DNA of 64,000 bases, taken from NCBI GenBank assembly GCA_023265025.1, contig JAHFUP010000007.1:1-64000 (forward strand). The letters run 5' to 3'. The notes under the pieces were generated by a model. That model ran no database searches. It worked only from the letters and a program-made list of their open reading frames with translations, and had not been told where the DNA came from. Below are positions 50,322 to 58,879 of this stretch, in pieces. The position numbers were made by a program, and so were the translations under genes. The DNA is from Acidimicrobiia bacterium. Lineage in GTDB: Bacteria > Actinomycetota > Acidimicrobiia > Acidimicrobiales > AC-14. Each line of letters begins with the position of its first letter. The first letter of the stretch is position 1.

Positions 50322-51796
50322 CCACAACGCCGGCGGGGAGTATGGGTCGCGAGGCGGTGGCGGCCGCGCTGGCCAACCTGGCGATGTACCGGCCCGACCG
50401 TGCTGATCGCCGGCCGGTGTTCGAGGTGCCGGCCCCGGCGTCGGCCGCCGGGCCACCGGCGGACTGCGTGCCCTCCGGGGTCGCCCCTGGGCCGCTCGGC
50501 GCCGCCGCCGCCGATCTGCGGGCCGGCCGAGCGACCAGCGTGCAGTTGGTCGAGGAGGCATTGCTCGCCGTTGAGAAGCACGACGGCGAGCTGCACGCTG
50601 TGGTCCACCTGATGGACGCCTCGGCCCGGGCCGAGGCCGAGGCCTGCGACGCCGAGGCCGGCGCCGGCCGGTGGCGGGGGCCGCTCCACGGGATCCCGAT
50701 CACGGTCAAGGACGTCATCGATGTCGCCGGCGCACCGACCCGGGCCGGCTCCGCCGCCTACGACGACCTGCCGGCGGCCGACGCCGCCTCGGTCGCCCTG
50801 CTCCGTGCCGCCGGCGCCATCGTGCTGGCCAAGGTCAGCACCCACGAGTTCGCCCTGGGCGTGACCACACCTCAGAGTCGCAACCCCCACGACCCGACCC
50901 GGATACCCGGGGGGTCCAGCGGCGGGTCGGCCATCGCGGTGACCACCGGCATGGGCCTCGGCTCCCTCGGCACCGACACCCGGGCGTCGATCCGGGTGCC
51001 GGCGGCGCTGTCCGGCGCCGTCGGCCTCAAGCCGACCTACGGGACGATTTCGACCGCGGGCGTGGTGCCGCTCTCCTGGACCATGGACCATGTCGCCCCC
51101 ATGGCCGCGACCGTCGGCGACGCCGCCCTCCTGCTCGACGCCCTGCGCCCGGGCATGGCCCCGGTGGCGCCGTGGACCGGCGCCGGCGTGGCCGGCGTGG
51201 GCATCGGCGTGCCGGAGGCCGCCTTCGAGGGCGCCGAGGCCGGCGTCGCCGCCTGCGTGCACGGCGCCATCGACATCCTCGCCGGCCTCGGCGGCGTGGT
51301 CGGGACGGCGCCCCGGCCGACCGCCGCCGACCTCGAAGCGGCCAACAGCGCCGGCCTGCTCGTCAGCCGGTGCGAGGCGGCCGCCTTCCATCGCGCCCTC
51401 GCCGCCGACCGCAGCCTCTACTGGGACGAGGTGGCGGACCAGCTCGACGCAGCCAACGGCGTCGCCGCCGTCGACTACATCGACGCCCAGCGCCTCCGGG
51501 CCGAGCTGCTTGACGCGTTCATCGACCTGTTCGCCGGCGTCGACCTCCTGGTCATGCCCACCGTGCCGATCGTCGCCCCTCCGGTCGCGGACTTCGCCCG
51601 GCACCTCCTGCTGCTGTCCCGCAACGCAATCCCGTGGAGCTTCACCGGCCTGCCGGCCGTGTCGGTGCCGTGCGGGTGGTCCGAGGGACTACCGGTCGGC
51701 GTGCAGCTCGTCGCCGGGCCGGGTCGCGAGGACCTCCTCGTCGCCGCCGGCGCCGCCCTGGAGCGCGCCCAGGGCTCCGCCCTCAATCGAGCGTAG
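50318..51796 (+). CDS. amidase-signature hydrolase
   Basis: 492 residues from TTG 50318, which has GGAGG four bases upstream and overlaps the previous stop (ATG 50342 is an alternative). The Ser-cisSer-Lys triad is K131 (ITVKDVID), the serines of GGSSGGSA (200-201) and S224 in GTDTRASIRVPA, where most relatives have GTDTGGS. In the biuret route an amidase-type allophanate or carboxybiuret hydrolase acts next, so this one may cleave the product of the upstream enzyme; the C-terminal domain of AtzF-type allophanate hydrolases is missing. Its last 108 nt overlap the convergent alpha/beta hydrolase gene. Confidence 0.88.
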   Translation: MTTTPAGSMGREAVAAALANLAMYRPDRADRRPVFEVPAPASAAGPPADCVPSGVAPGPLGAAAADLRAGRATSVQLVEEALLAVEKHDGELHAVVHLMDASARAEAEACDAEAGAGRWRGPLHGIPITVKDVIDVAGAPTRAGSAAYDDLPAADAASVALLRAAGAIVLAKVSTHEFALGVTTPQSRNPHDPTRIPGGSSGGSAIAVTTGMGLGSLGTDTRASIRVPAALSGAVGLKPTYGTISTAGVVPLSWTMDHVAPMAATVGDAALLLDALRPGMAPVAPWTGAGVAGVGIGVPEAAFEGAEAGVAACVHGAIDILAGLGGVVGTAPRPTAADLEAANSAGLLVSRCEAAAFHRALAADRSLYWDEVADQLDAANGVAAVDYIDAQRLRAELLDAFIDLFAGVDLLVMPTVPIVAPPVADFARHLLLLSRNAIPWSFTGLPAVSVPCGWSEGLPVGVQLVAGPGREDLLVAAGAALERAQGSALNRA

Positions 51797-52483
51797 GAGC
51801 CCGGCGAGGGCGGCCGGCCCTTCGAGCTGGGCCAGGTGGCCGACGCCGGGCAGGACCGCCGGTGAGCGGGCGGTGTAGCCGGCGACGACGGCTGCGGCGG
51901 CCTTCCGGATGCGAGGGCTCTCCTCGCCGACGCTGCTGAGGACTGGCGCGCCCGCCAGGCCGGCGAGCTGGGCCGGCGTCGGCGCGAAGGCCAGGAACAA
52001 CGGCACCTCGGCCCGCACGACGGCCTGGTTACGCATGGCGCCGGCCCGCTGCCCCGGGCTCAGGCGGTCCCATGCCGACGGCCCGACCAGCGTCCGCAGG
52101 AAGTCGACCACGCCGGCCTCGCCGGGCGTCGCCGCCAGCTGCCCGGCCGCCGCGCTGACCTGGACGTGGAGCTCGTGCGCCACCGGCCCGACCAGCGGCT
52201 CGTGGACCACGGCGGCGGCGACCAGCTCGGGGTGGGCCACGGCCAGGGCCAGCACCAGCGTGGCCCCGCCCGAGACCCCGACGAAGGCCGCCGGCCCCCC
52301 GGCCAGGCGGGCGATGTCCTCCACCAGTTCCTCGAACGACGCGGCCGGAGCGGCGGCGACGCCATAGCCCCACCGGCTGGCGACGACCACCTCGTGGTCC
52401 GCGGCCAGGTCGGCGGCCAGCGCCCTGTAGGACCATGACCCGATCCCGACCCCGTGGACCAGCAAGGCCCGGAGGCCGGTCAC
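51689..52483 (-). CDS. alpha/beta hydrolase
   Basis: 264 residues from GTG 52483, overlapping the regulator stop (GTGA). Features are the oxyanion strand LLVHGVGIGSWSYRALAADL, nucleophile elbow GVSGGATLVLALA and the catalytic His in LPGVGHLAQLEGP. The final 35 codons (from about SIEGGALGAL on) lie antisense to the amidase gene and look like unselected extension past the normal domain end. Substrate unknown; encoded with an OmpR-type regulator. Confidence 0.82.
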   Translation of the reverse strand: MTGLRALLVHGVGIGSWSYRALAADLAADHEVVVASRWGYGVAAAPAASFEELVEDIARLAGGPAAFVGVSGGATLVLALAVAHPELVAAAVVHEPLVGPVAHELHVQVSAAAGQLAATPGEAGVVDFLRTLVGPSAWDRLSPGQRAGAMRNQAVVRAEVPLFLAFAPTPAQLAGLAGAPVLSSVGEESPRIRKAAAAVVAGYTARSPAVLPGVGHLAQLEGPAALAGLLRSIEGGALGALQGGAGGDEEVLATRPGDELHADR

Positions 52484-53178
52484 GGGTCGAAGCGGTAGCC
52501 CACGCCCCGCACCGTCGTGATCCAGCGCGGGTGGTCCGGGTCCGGCTCGATCCGCCGCCGGATGCGACGGATGTGCTCGGTGACGGTGTCCGGGTCCTGC
52601 CACTCCTGGGAGGAGTCCCAGACGTTCGCCAGCAGCTGCTGGCGGGAGAACACCTGGCGGGGCGACCCGGCGAGGAACGCCAGGAGGTCGAACTCCCGCG
52701 CCGTCAGGGTGACCGGCTCCTCGCCGGCGGTGACCTCGCGGGTGCCGAGGTCGAGCGTCAGCCCTTCGAACTGGAGCACGGACTGCGGGGCGGAGACGCG
52801 GGTCCGCCGCAGCACGGAGCTGATGCGTGCGCTCAGCTCGCCCGGGGAGAACGGCTTCACGACGTAGTCGTCGGCCCCGAGCTTCAGCCCGAGGATGCGA
52901 TCGGCCTCACTGCCCCGGGCGGTGAGGAGGATGACGGGGACGTCGCTGTCGCGCCGCAACCGGGTGAGGATGTCCAGGCCGTCCTGGGCCGGGAGCATGA
53001 GGTCGAGCAGGATGAGGTCGGGAGGGGTGGCGGCGATGGCCGCGAGCGCCGATGCGCCGTCGGGCACCGGGTCGACGGAGTAGCCCTCCATCTCCAGGTA
53101 CCGGGTCAGCAGCACCCGGACCGACTCGTCGTCGTCGACCACGAGCACCCTGCCAGCGGCTGGCGATTCCAAAGTCAC
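52480..53178 (-). CDS. OmpR-family response regulator
   Basis: 232 residues from GTG 53178. Receiver domain VLVVDDDESVRVLLTRYLEM with D59 (LILLDLMLP) and K in YVVKPFSPGEL; C-terminal winged helix with VTLTAREFDLLAFLAGSP and the recognition helix QDPDTVTEHIRRIRRRIEPD, ending RWITTVRGVGYRFDP. No kinase is in the same transcript; the membrane kinase at 54.8 kb is the nearest candidate. Tandem GTTGGG half-sites upstream suggest autoregulation. Confidence 0.93.
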   Translation of the reverse strand: MTLESPAAGRVLVVDDDESVRVLLTRYLEMEGYSVDPVPDGASALAAIAATPPDLILLDLMLPAQDGLDILTRLRRDSDVPVILLTARGSEADRILGLKLGADDYVVKPFSPGELSARISSVLRRTRVSAPQSVLQFEGLTLDLGTREVTAGEEPVTLTAREFDLLAFLAGSPRQVFSRQQLLANVWDSSQEWQDPDTVTEHIRRIRRRIEPDPDHPRWITTVRGVGYRFDP

Positions 53179-53196
53179 AACCCCCAGGGTAGAAGT

Positions 53197-53223
53197 GTTG
53201 GGCAAAGGTTGGGTTTGGATGGG
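53197..53223. promoter_or_regulatory. tandem half-sites upstream of the OmpR-type regulator
   Basis: GTTGGG at 53197 and 53208 (11-bp step) and GATGGG at 53218 lie 19-45 nt upstream of the regulator start. OmpR-type regulators bind direct repeats with about one helical turn spacing, so this is a candidate autoregulatory site. Confidence 0.4.
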
Positions 53224-53353
53224 CTTGCCCGTGGGGTGAACACGCCGACACTGTCCCCATGAGCCACGGCCGACCGGATGACCGCGTTCAAGTCCCCCGA
53301 CGATCCGGTCGATAAGCATGAGGAGATCCGCTGCGACCGATGAGGGGGCGAGG

Positions 53354-53788
53354 ATGAGGCACGATGGAGCGGCGTTGGCTCATCCAGACGACCCCGGGAT
53401 GTTGGCGGACGAGGACCGTCCGCCCGGACCTGACCGTCCACCGGTCGACGAGGCGGTCATCGACCAGCTGGCCAGCATCACCGATGGCCAGGGCGACAGC
53501 GTCCTGGGCGAGCTCCTGAACGCGTTCCTGTCCGCGGTGCCGGAGCGGCTGGACACGCTCGACCTGGCCGTGGCCGGCGGTGACGCCGAGGCGGTGGCCG
53601 AGCAGGCTCACGCCCTCACCGGGAGCGCGGCCAGCTTCGGCGCGGTCGGTATGGCCGATCTGTGCCGGGAGCTGCGGGTGGTGGCCGTGCGAGGCGACAT
53701 GGACGGCGCGACACACCTGGTCCGTGAGCTGCAGGCCGAGTTTCTGCGGGTCCGATCGTGGCTGGCGGACTTCCGGAGCAGACCGTGA
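53354..53788 (+). CDS. Hpt phosphotransfer protein
   Basis: 144 residues from ATG 53354 (GAGGGG five bases upstream; ATG 53318 also in frame). After a disordered acidic N-terminus, a four-helix Hpt domain carries H86 in AEQAHALTGSAASFGA, the phospho-accepting motif (usually HxLKGSS). Hpt proteins shuttle phosphate between receiver domains. Overlaps the next gene (GTGA), a receiver-GGDEF protein, so it probably feeds it. Confidence 0.88.
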   Translation: MRHDGAALAHPDDPGMLADEDRPPGPDRPPVDEAVIDQLASITDGQGDSVLGELLNAFLSAVPERLDTLDLAVAGGDAEAVAEQAHALTGSAASFGAVGMADLCRELRVVAVRGDMDGATHLVRELQAEFLRVRSWLADFRSRP

Positions 53789-54741
53789 ACGTCGTCGTCG
53801 TCGACGACGATCCCCTGGTCAGACTGGTCCTCGCCCGGGCCGTGGCCAGCATGGGCCACGTCTCCCTGCCCGCCGAGAATGGTGACGCCGCGCTGCAGCT
53901 GGTCGAGACGAAGTCGGTCGACGTCGTCGTCAGCGACTGGATGATGCCGGGGATGACAGGCCTGGAGCTTTGCCAGCGGATCCGGGCCCGGGATGCCATC
54001 GAGTACGTGTACTTCATGCTCGTCACCGCGCTGGACGACAGCGAGCATGCGCTCGCCGGCATCGAGGCCGGCGTGGACGACTGCCTCGTCAAGCCCGTCC
54101 GGCCCTTTGACCTGCGGCTTCGGCTGATGGTCGCCGAGCGCGTCACTGGGCTGCACCGGCGGCTGGCCGAGCGCCAGCGGGGCCTGGAGCGGACCAACGT
54201 CGAGATGGCGGTGACCGCCCGGCTCGACCCCCTCACCGGACTCGGGAACCGGCTGAAGATGGCCGAGGACCTGGAAATCTTCCGCTCGCGGCGGGAGCGC
54301 TACCACGAGCCCTTCGGCGTGGCCCTGTTCGACCTCGACCACTTCAAGTCGCTCAACGACGCCGCCGGCCACCTGGCCGGCGACCGGGCCCTCCGCCAGG
54401 TCGCCGCCATCATCCGCCGGGAGCTGCGCGACTCCGACATGGCATACCGCTACGGGGGCGAGGAGCTGCTCGTGGTGCTGCCCGCCGGCGTCCGCAGCGT
54501 GGCGGCCGCGGCCGAGCGCATCCGCAAGGCGGTCGAGAACGCGGCCATTCCGCACCCGGGCCGGCCCGGCCCCGAGACGGTCGTGACGCTCAGCGTCGGG
54601 GTTGCTGCAGCCGAGGGCGACGCCGAGAGCTACCTACTGGCCGCCGACGCCGCCCTCTACAAAGCGAAGTCGCAGGGCCGCAACCAGATGGCGGTGGCGG
54701 GCCGCTGGTTCGCCATCCCGGAGCTGGCGGCGCAACCATGA
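53785..54741 (+). CDS. response regulator with GGDEF domain (diguanylate cyclase)
   Basis: 318 residues from GTG 53785. Receiver with D51 (VVVSDWMMPG) and K (CLVKPVRPFDL), a coiled-coil-like linker (LHRRLAERQRGLERTN), then GGDEF with DPLTGLGNR, FDLDHFKSLND and the active loop GGEEL (224-228). An inhibitory site RDSD (215-218) lies exactly five residues before GGEEL. It should make cyclic di-GMP when its receiver is phosphorylated, with feedback inhibition. Confidence 0.93.
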   Translation: MNVVVVDDDPLVRLVLARAVASMGHVSLPAENGDAALQLVETKSVDVVVSDWMMPGMTGLELCQRIRARDAIEYVYFMLVTALDDSEHALAGIEAGVDDCLVKPVRPFDLRLRLMVAERVTGLHRRLAERQRGLERTNVEMAVTARLDPLTGLGNRLKMAEDLEIFRSRRERYHEPFGVALFDLDHFKSLNDAAGHLAGDRALRQVAAIIRRELRDSDMAYRYGGEELLVVLPAGVRSVAAAAERIRKAVENAAIPHPGRPGPETVVTLSVGVAAAEGDAESYLLAADAALYKAKSQGRNQMAVAGRWFAIPELAAQP

Positions 54742-54796
54742 CCGGCCCGGGAGGCCGGTCGGGAAACGATGACCGGGCCACTCTCCCGAAGGGAGC

Positions 54797-56533
54797 GTGG
54801 CTCCGGTGAATGAGGCGTCACCGGGCCGGGGCCCGGTGACCGGGAGCCGGCTCACGGAGTCGGACCTCACCGCCCTTTGGGCCGCCGGTGTCACGCGCGT
54901 CACCGTGGCCGGCATCACCGCCGCGGTGGGCGTGGCCGGCGCCCGGTGGTGGGAGGGGGACATGGCCGTCTTCTTCCTCGTCGCCGGCGTCGTGTGGCTG
55001 CCGTGGGCCATCTACCTGCTGTCGGTCGGTTCCAGCCGCCACGGTCCATCCCGGCACCGGCGTCTGGCGGCCTACGGCGGCCCCATCGGCGACGTGATCA
55101 TCGTCTTCGCCGCCCAGTGCCTCCTGCCCTGGGCCTGGGGGCTGCTCCTGCTGGCCGACGCCTTGGCCGTGTGCCTCGCGGCATCGATGTGGCGCCGGCG
55201 GGCCGCGTTCCTGCTGGTCGGCTTCTGCGTCGTCGTGACCACCGTCGCCCAGGCGGTCCTGAGCCCGGACGACCGTGTCGCCGTCGGGCTGCTGGTCGTC
55301 TTCGCCCTCGCGCTCGTCGGCCTGGTGCTCGTCGTCGGGCGCATCGCCGGCTCCCACCGGCTGGCCGCCGTCAGCTCCCACCGGTTCCAGAAGAAGGCGG
55401 AGACGATCCTGGCCCGGGTCGCCGACGGCATCGTGGTCACCGATGGTGCCGGCGTCGTGCTGGAGACGAACCCGGCGGGCGAGCGCCTGATCGGCGCCGG
55501 AACGGGTTGGCCGGCGATCGGGATGCCGTGCATCCGGGCCCTCGGCCTGCACGACGGTGAGCGCCCGCTGGACTGCCGGTCCGGCTGCCCGCTGCTGCAG
55601 GACGGCGACGGTGGCGACGCCGACGGCGGGCGCGAGGTCTGGCGCCTCCTTCCTGACGGCCGGCGCCAGCCACTGCTGGCCGCGGCCTTCGCGGTCTCCG
55701 ACGAGCAGGGCGGCGTCGAGGTGGTGCACTCGCTGCGGGACGTCACGCGACTGAAGGAGGCGGACGAGGCCAAGACCCTGTTCCTGGCCACGGCCTCCCA
55801 CGAGCTGAAAACGCCCGTCACCGTCATCGCCGGCTTCGCCGAGACCATCCTGCGCTACCCGGACATGCCCAGCGAGCGGCGGGCGGAGGCGGTCGAGGCC
55901 ATCCGCCGGCGGGCGTTGGAGCTCTCGTCGATCGTCGACCGGCTGCTGCTGTCCAGCAAGATCGAGGGGGGTCGGGTCAACGTCGACCTCCACCCGGTCG
56001 ACGTCCGAGCCCTGGTTCTGGAACGGGGCAATGCCTTCCAGGACGCGTCGGGACGCCACGTGGTCCTCCAGGTCGCCCACCAGGCGCTCGTCGCCCATGC
56101 CGACCCGCTGGCCCTGCGGACGATCGTCGACCACCTGCTCGACAACGCGATGAAGTACTCCGACGGGGGCCCGGTCGTGCTCGGCAGCCGGCGGACGGAC
56201 GATCACGTCCTCGTCTCCGTCAGCGACATCGGGATCGGCATGGACGAGGAACAGGCGCGCCACTGCTTCGACAAGTTCTGGCAGGCCGAGTCGACCGACG
56301 TGCGGCGGTTCGGGGGCACGGGGATCGGGCTGTACATCGTCTCGTCGATGGTCGACGCGATGGGCGGCACGATCACCGTGGAGACGGCGGTGGGCCAGGG
56401 CAGCACCTTCACCGTCTCCCTGCCCATGGCGGTGGAGGAAATCCCTTTCGATGAGCCGGAGGCTGAGGTGGACCAGTCGGGCATCAAGGACTTCATGCGC
56501 CAGATCGGCGTGCTGAGCCGGGGGGCGGCATGA
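54797..56533 (+). CDS. membrane PAS histidine kinase
   Basis: 578 residues. About six membrane helices fill residues 15-195; a PAS domain (LARVADGIVVTDGAGVVLET) comes next, followed by a CxxxxxxC-rich stretch (LDCRSGCPLLQDGD), then HisKA (FLATASHELKTPVTVIAGFAE) and HATPase_c (LLDNAMKYS, SDIGIGMDEEQ, FGGTGIGLYIV). The start could be GTG 54797 or GTG 54806. Overlaps the lone receiver gene that follows (ATGA). Likely the input kinase of this signalling cluster. Confidence 0.9.
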   Translation: MAPVNEASPGRGPVTGSRLTESDLTALWAAGVTRVTVAGITAAVGVAGARWWEGDMAVFFLVAGVVWLPWAIYLLSVGSSRHGPSRHRRLAAYGGPIGDVIIVFAAQCLLPWAWGLLLLADALAVCLAASMWRRRAAFLLVGFCVVVTTVAQAVLSPDDRVAVGLLVVFALALVGLVLVVGRIAGSHRLAAVSSHRFQKKAETILARVADGIVVTDGAGVVLETNPAGERLIGAGTGWPAIGMPCIRALGLHDGERPLDCRSGCPLLQDGDGGDADGGREVWRLLPDGRRQPLLAAAFAVSDEQGGVEVVHSLRDVTRLKEADEAKTLFLATASHELKTPVTVIAGFAETILRYPDMPSERRAEAVEAIRRRALELSSIVDRLLLSSKIEGGRVNVDLHPVDVRALVLERGNAFQDASGRHVVLQVAHQALVAHADPLALRTIVDHLLDNAMKYSDGGPVVLGSRRTDDHVLVSVSDIGIGMDEEQARHCFDKFWQAESTDVRRFGGTGIGLYIVSSMVDAMGGTITVETAVGQGSTFTVSLPMAVEEIPFDEPEAEVDQSGIKDFMRQIGVLSRGAA

Positions 56534-56979
56534 AAGGGGACGGGTGCCCCACCGCCCTGGTGGTCGACGACGCCCCCGACATCCGTCTGCTCACCGACCT
56601 GGTGCTGACCATGGCCGGCTTCAAGGTGAAGGCGGCCGCCAGTGGCCGGGACGCCCTGCACCTACTGGCCGGCCGCGACCTGCCCGACATCGTGCTGCTC
56701 GACGTGCAGATGCCCGAGGTCGACGGGTGGGAGACCCTGAGCCGGGTGCGCGCCGACCCGCGCACCGCAGACCTGCCGGTCGTCCTGTGCACCGTAAAGG
56801 GACTTCCCGAGGACACCTTCAAGGGGTGGTCGCTCGGTTGTGACGGCTACATCGGGAAGCCCTTCGACATCGGCGGCCTGGTCGAGGAGCTGCAGGCCGT
56901 GCTGCGCCGGACCCCGAAACAGCGCCTGGCGATCCGCCGGGACAAGGTCGCCGAGCTGGCCCGGGTCGTGCGCTCCTGA
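56530..56979 (+). CDS. single-domain response regulator
   Basis: 149 residues: a CheY-like receiver with D58 (IVLLDVQMPEVDGW), T in LCTVKG and K in YIGKPFDIGGLVEEL, followed by a short basic tail (RRTPKQRLAIRRDK) without an output domain. Coupled to the kinase gene, so it is the probable direct phosphate acceptor, which could then donate to the Hpt protein. Confidence 0.9.
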   Translation: MKGDGCPTALVVDDAPDIRLLTDLVLTMAGFKVKAAASGRDALHLLAGRDLPDIVLLDVQMPEVDGWETLSRVRADPRTADLPVVLCTVKGLPEDTFKGWSLGCDGYIGKPFDIGGLVEELQAVLRRTPKQRLAIRRDKVAELARVVRS

Positions 56980-56985
56980 CGCTCG

Positions 56986-57495
56986 TTACGAGGGCTTGGC
57001 GACGTGCCAGGTGCCGCCCACTCCGTCGCCCTTGACGTCGCCGGCGGCGGTGTCGGCCGCGTAGTTGTACAGCGGCTTGCCGTTCCAGACGACCTGCATC
57101 TTGGTGGCGTCGTCCGGCCGGGCCGCGACGGTCATTGTGCCAGTCACGCCGGGTCCGGCGACCGGTGTCGTGACACCGCTGGCGAGGACGAGCGCGGGCC
57201 ACGTGGCCGCACAGTTGCCGGTGCAGGTGCTGGTTGGGCCGGTATCGCGGTCCCAGGTGTAGAGCGTCTTGCCGGTGGCGTCGACGAAGATGGTCCCGAG
57301 GGACGAGGTGGCCGTGGCCACGGTGGCCTTCGGGGCCGCCGTGGTGGTCGGGGCCGGCGCGGTCGTCGTCGGCGTGGTCGCCGCCGTCTGGCCGCCGCTG
57401 GCCGTCGTCGTCGGGTCGTCGTCGTCGCCGCAGGCCGCCATGGCCATGGCGAGTGTGGCGCTCAGAAGCACCGCGGACAGTCTTCTCGTACGCAT
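56986..57495 (-). CDS. lipoprotein with secreted repeats (COG4315-like)
   Basis: 169 residues. Lipobox MAMAAC puts lipid on C22; a Thr/Ala/Pro linker follows. Two repeats of the Lipoprotein_15 type are visible: LGTIFVDATGKTLYTWDRDT with CTGNCAATWPALV, and MQVVWNGKPLYNYAADTAAG. Function unknown. It is divergent from an ECF sigma gene, a frequent neighbour for such lipoproteins. Confidence 0.88.
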   Translation of the reverse strand: MRTRRLSAVLLSATLAMAMAACGDDDDPTTTASGGQTAATTPTTTAPAPTTTAAPKATVATATSSLGTIFVDATGKTLYTWDRDTGPTSTCTGNCAATWPALVLASGVTTPVAGPGVTGTMTVAARPDDATKMQVVWNGKPLYNYAADTAAGDVKGDGVGGTWHVAKPS

Positions 57496-57601
57496 CTACT
57501 CGTCCTCCCGTATCGGTTTCGCCGGTCGGTATCCCTACGGCCGGCGGCGCCGGGGAGATTGCGCAATCTTTGCGGGCGGCTCCGCCGTACCCTCGTGCAC
57601 G

Positions 57602-58165
57602 ATGTCCGTGGCGTCCGACGACACTCTGCTGGCCAGCTTCGCCCTCGGCGACGCCGATGCCGCCGCCGCGTTCATCCGCCGCTACCAGGGCAAGGTCTAC
57701 GGGTTGGCGAGATCCATGGTCGGCGACGCCGACCTGGCCGAGGACGTGGCCCAGGAAGCCTTCATCCGGGCCTGGCGCAACGCCCAGGCCTACGACTCCC
57801 GGCGGGGCTCCGTACACACGTGGTTGCTGGTCATCACGCGGAACCTCGCCATCGACGCCATGCGCCTGCGCCGGGCCCAGCCCGTCGACCCCCAGGTGTT
57901 CTCCACGCTCGACCTGCGCACATCGGCGGCCAGGGGGCCGGAGGCGGCGGCCGAGACCAACGCCGAGATGCGCGACCTGCGGGCCGCGCTCGAGGATCTC
58001 CCGGCTGAGCAGCGCCAGGCCCTGCTGCTGGCCGGCCTGTGCGGGCGCACCGCGGCGGAGATCAGCGAGATCGAGTCGATCCCGCTCGGCACGGCCAAGA
58101 CCCGCATCCGCACGGGCCTGGCCAAGGTGCGGTCGACCATGGCCCGGCGAGGGACGGACCAGTGA
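57602..58165 (+). CDS. ECF-family RNA polymerase sigma factor
   Basis: 187 residues with region 2 (YQGKVYGLARSMVGDADLAE, DVAQEAFIRAWRNAQAYD) and region 4 (LPAEQRQALLLAGLCGRTAA, then LGTAKTRIRTGLAKVRSTM). It is closest in pattern to the RpoE/SigK-type ECF groups that are held by zinc-binding anti-sigma factors, one of which is encoded next with a GTGA overlap. ATG 57602. A GCAATC-N17-CGTACC pair just upstream may be its own promoter. Confidence 0.93.
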   Translation: MSVASDDTLLASFALGDADAAAAFIRRYQGKVYGLARSMVGDADLAEDVAQEAFIRAWRNAQAYDSRRGSVHTWLLVITRNLAIDAMRLRRAQPVDPQVFSTLDLRTSAARGPEAAAETNAEMRDLRAALEDLPAEQRQALLLAGLCGRTAAEISEIESIPLGTAKTRIRTGLAKVRSTMARRGTDQ

Positions 58166-58863
58166 CTGTGAATTGTGCACAGCTCGAGGAGCTGGCGGCC
58201 GAGCTGGCGCTGGGCACCGTCTCGGGGGCCGAGCGGGCCGCCGCCCTCGACCACCTCGCGGGCTGCCCGACCTGCCGTGACCTGGTCGAACAGCTGGCCC
58301 GGGTCGCCGACAGCATGCTGCTGCTGGCGCCCGAGGTGGAGCCGCCGCCGGGGTTCGAGTCCCAGGTTCTCATCAGGATGGGCGTGGTGTCCGCGCCGGT
58401 CGTGCGGCTGGGGCCGGCACGGGCGCCACGCCGGCGGGTCCTCGTCGGCGTGGCCGCCGCTGCGCTGGTCGCCGGGCTGGCGGGTGCCGGCGTGGCCCGG
58501 TTGGTCGACGACGGGCGCCCGGCGGCCGTCCAGACCGCCGCCGGCACGCCCGCCGCCGGCGTTCGCACCGCCCTGGCCTTTGACACCGACGGTCGGTGGA
58601 CGTGCCGCGCCGTGATCTACGGCGACACCCCCACATGGCTGGTCGTGAGCCTGGACCGCACCGACGGCCTGAACGCCACCTTCACGGTCGAGGCGTTCCA
58701 CCGCGACGATCCCACGCCGGTCCCCGTCGGCTCGTTCTCGACTGCGCAGGGCCATGGCACCTTCGCGCAGCCGGTGCAGCTGCGGGCGGAATCACTGCAG
58801 TCCGTCCGGGTCCTCGACGCCGGCGGGCGGGTCCGGTACGAGATGACATTCCCGCCGACCTGA
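58162..58863 (+). CDS. zinc-binding transmembrane anti-sigma factor
   Basis: 233 residues. The N-terminal anti-sigma domain has H31, C35 and C38 (DHLAGCPTCRDLVEQ), the HxxxCxxC motif. One membrane helix (about 95-112, VLVGVAAAALVAGLAGAGVA) leads to an extracytoplasmic domain of about 120 residues rich in beta strands. It should hold the ECF sigma factor at the membrane until an envelope signal arrives. Coupled to the sigma gene by GTGA. Confidence 0.9.
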   Translation: MTVNCAQLEELAAELALGTVSGAERAAALDHLAGCPTCRDLVEQLARVADSMLLLAPEVEPPPGFESQVLIRMGVVSAPVVRLGPARAPRRRVLVGVAAAALVAGLAGAGVARLVDDGRPAAVQTAAGTPAAGVRTALAFDTDGRWTCRAVIYGDTPTWLVVSLDRTDGLNATFTVEAFHRDDPTPVPVGSFSTAQGHGTFAQPVQLRAESLQSVRVLDAGGRVRYEMTFPPT

Positions 58864-58879
58864 GGTCTACGCTCGCTCG

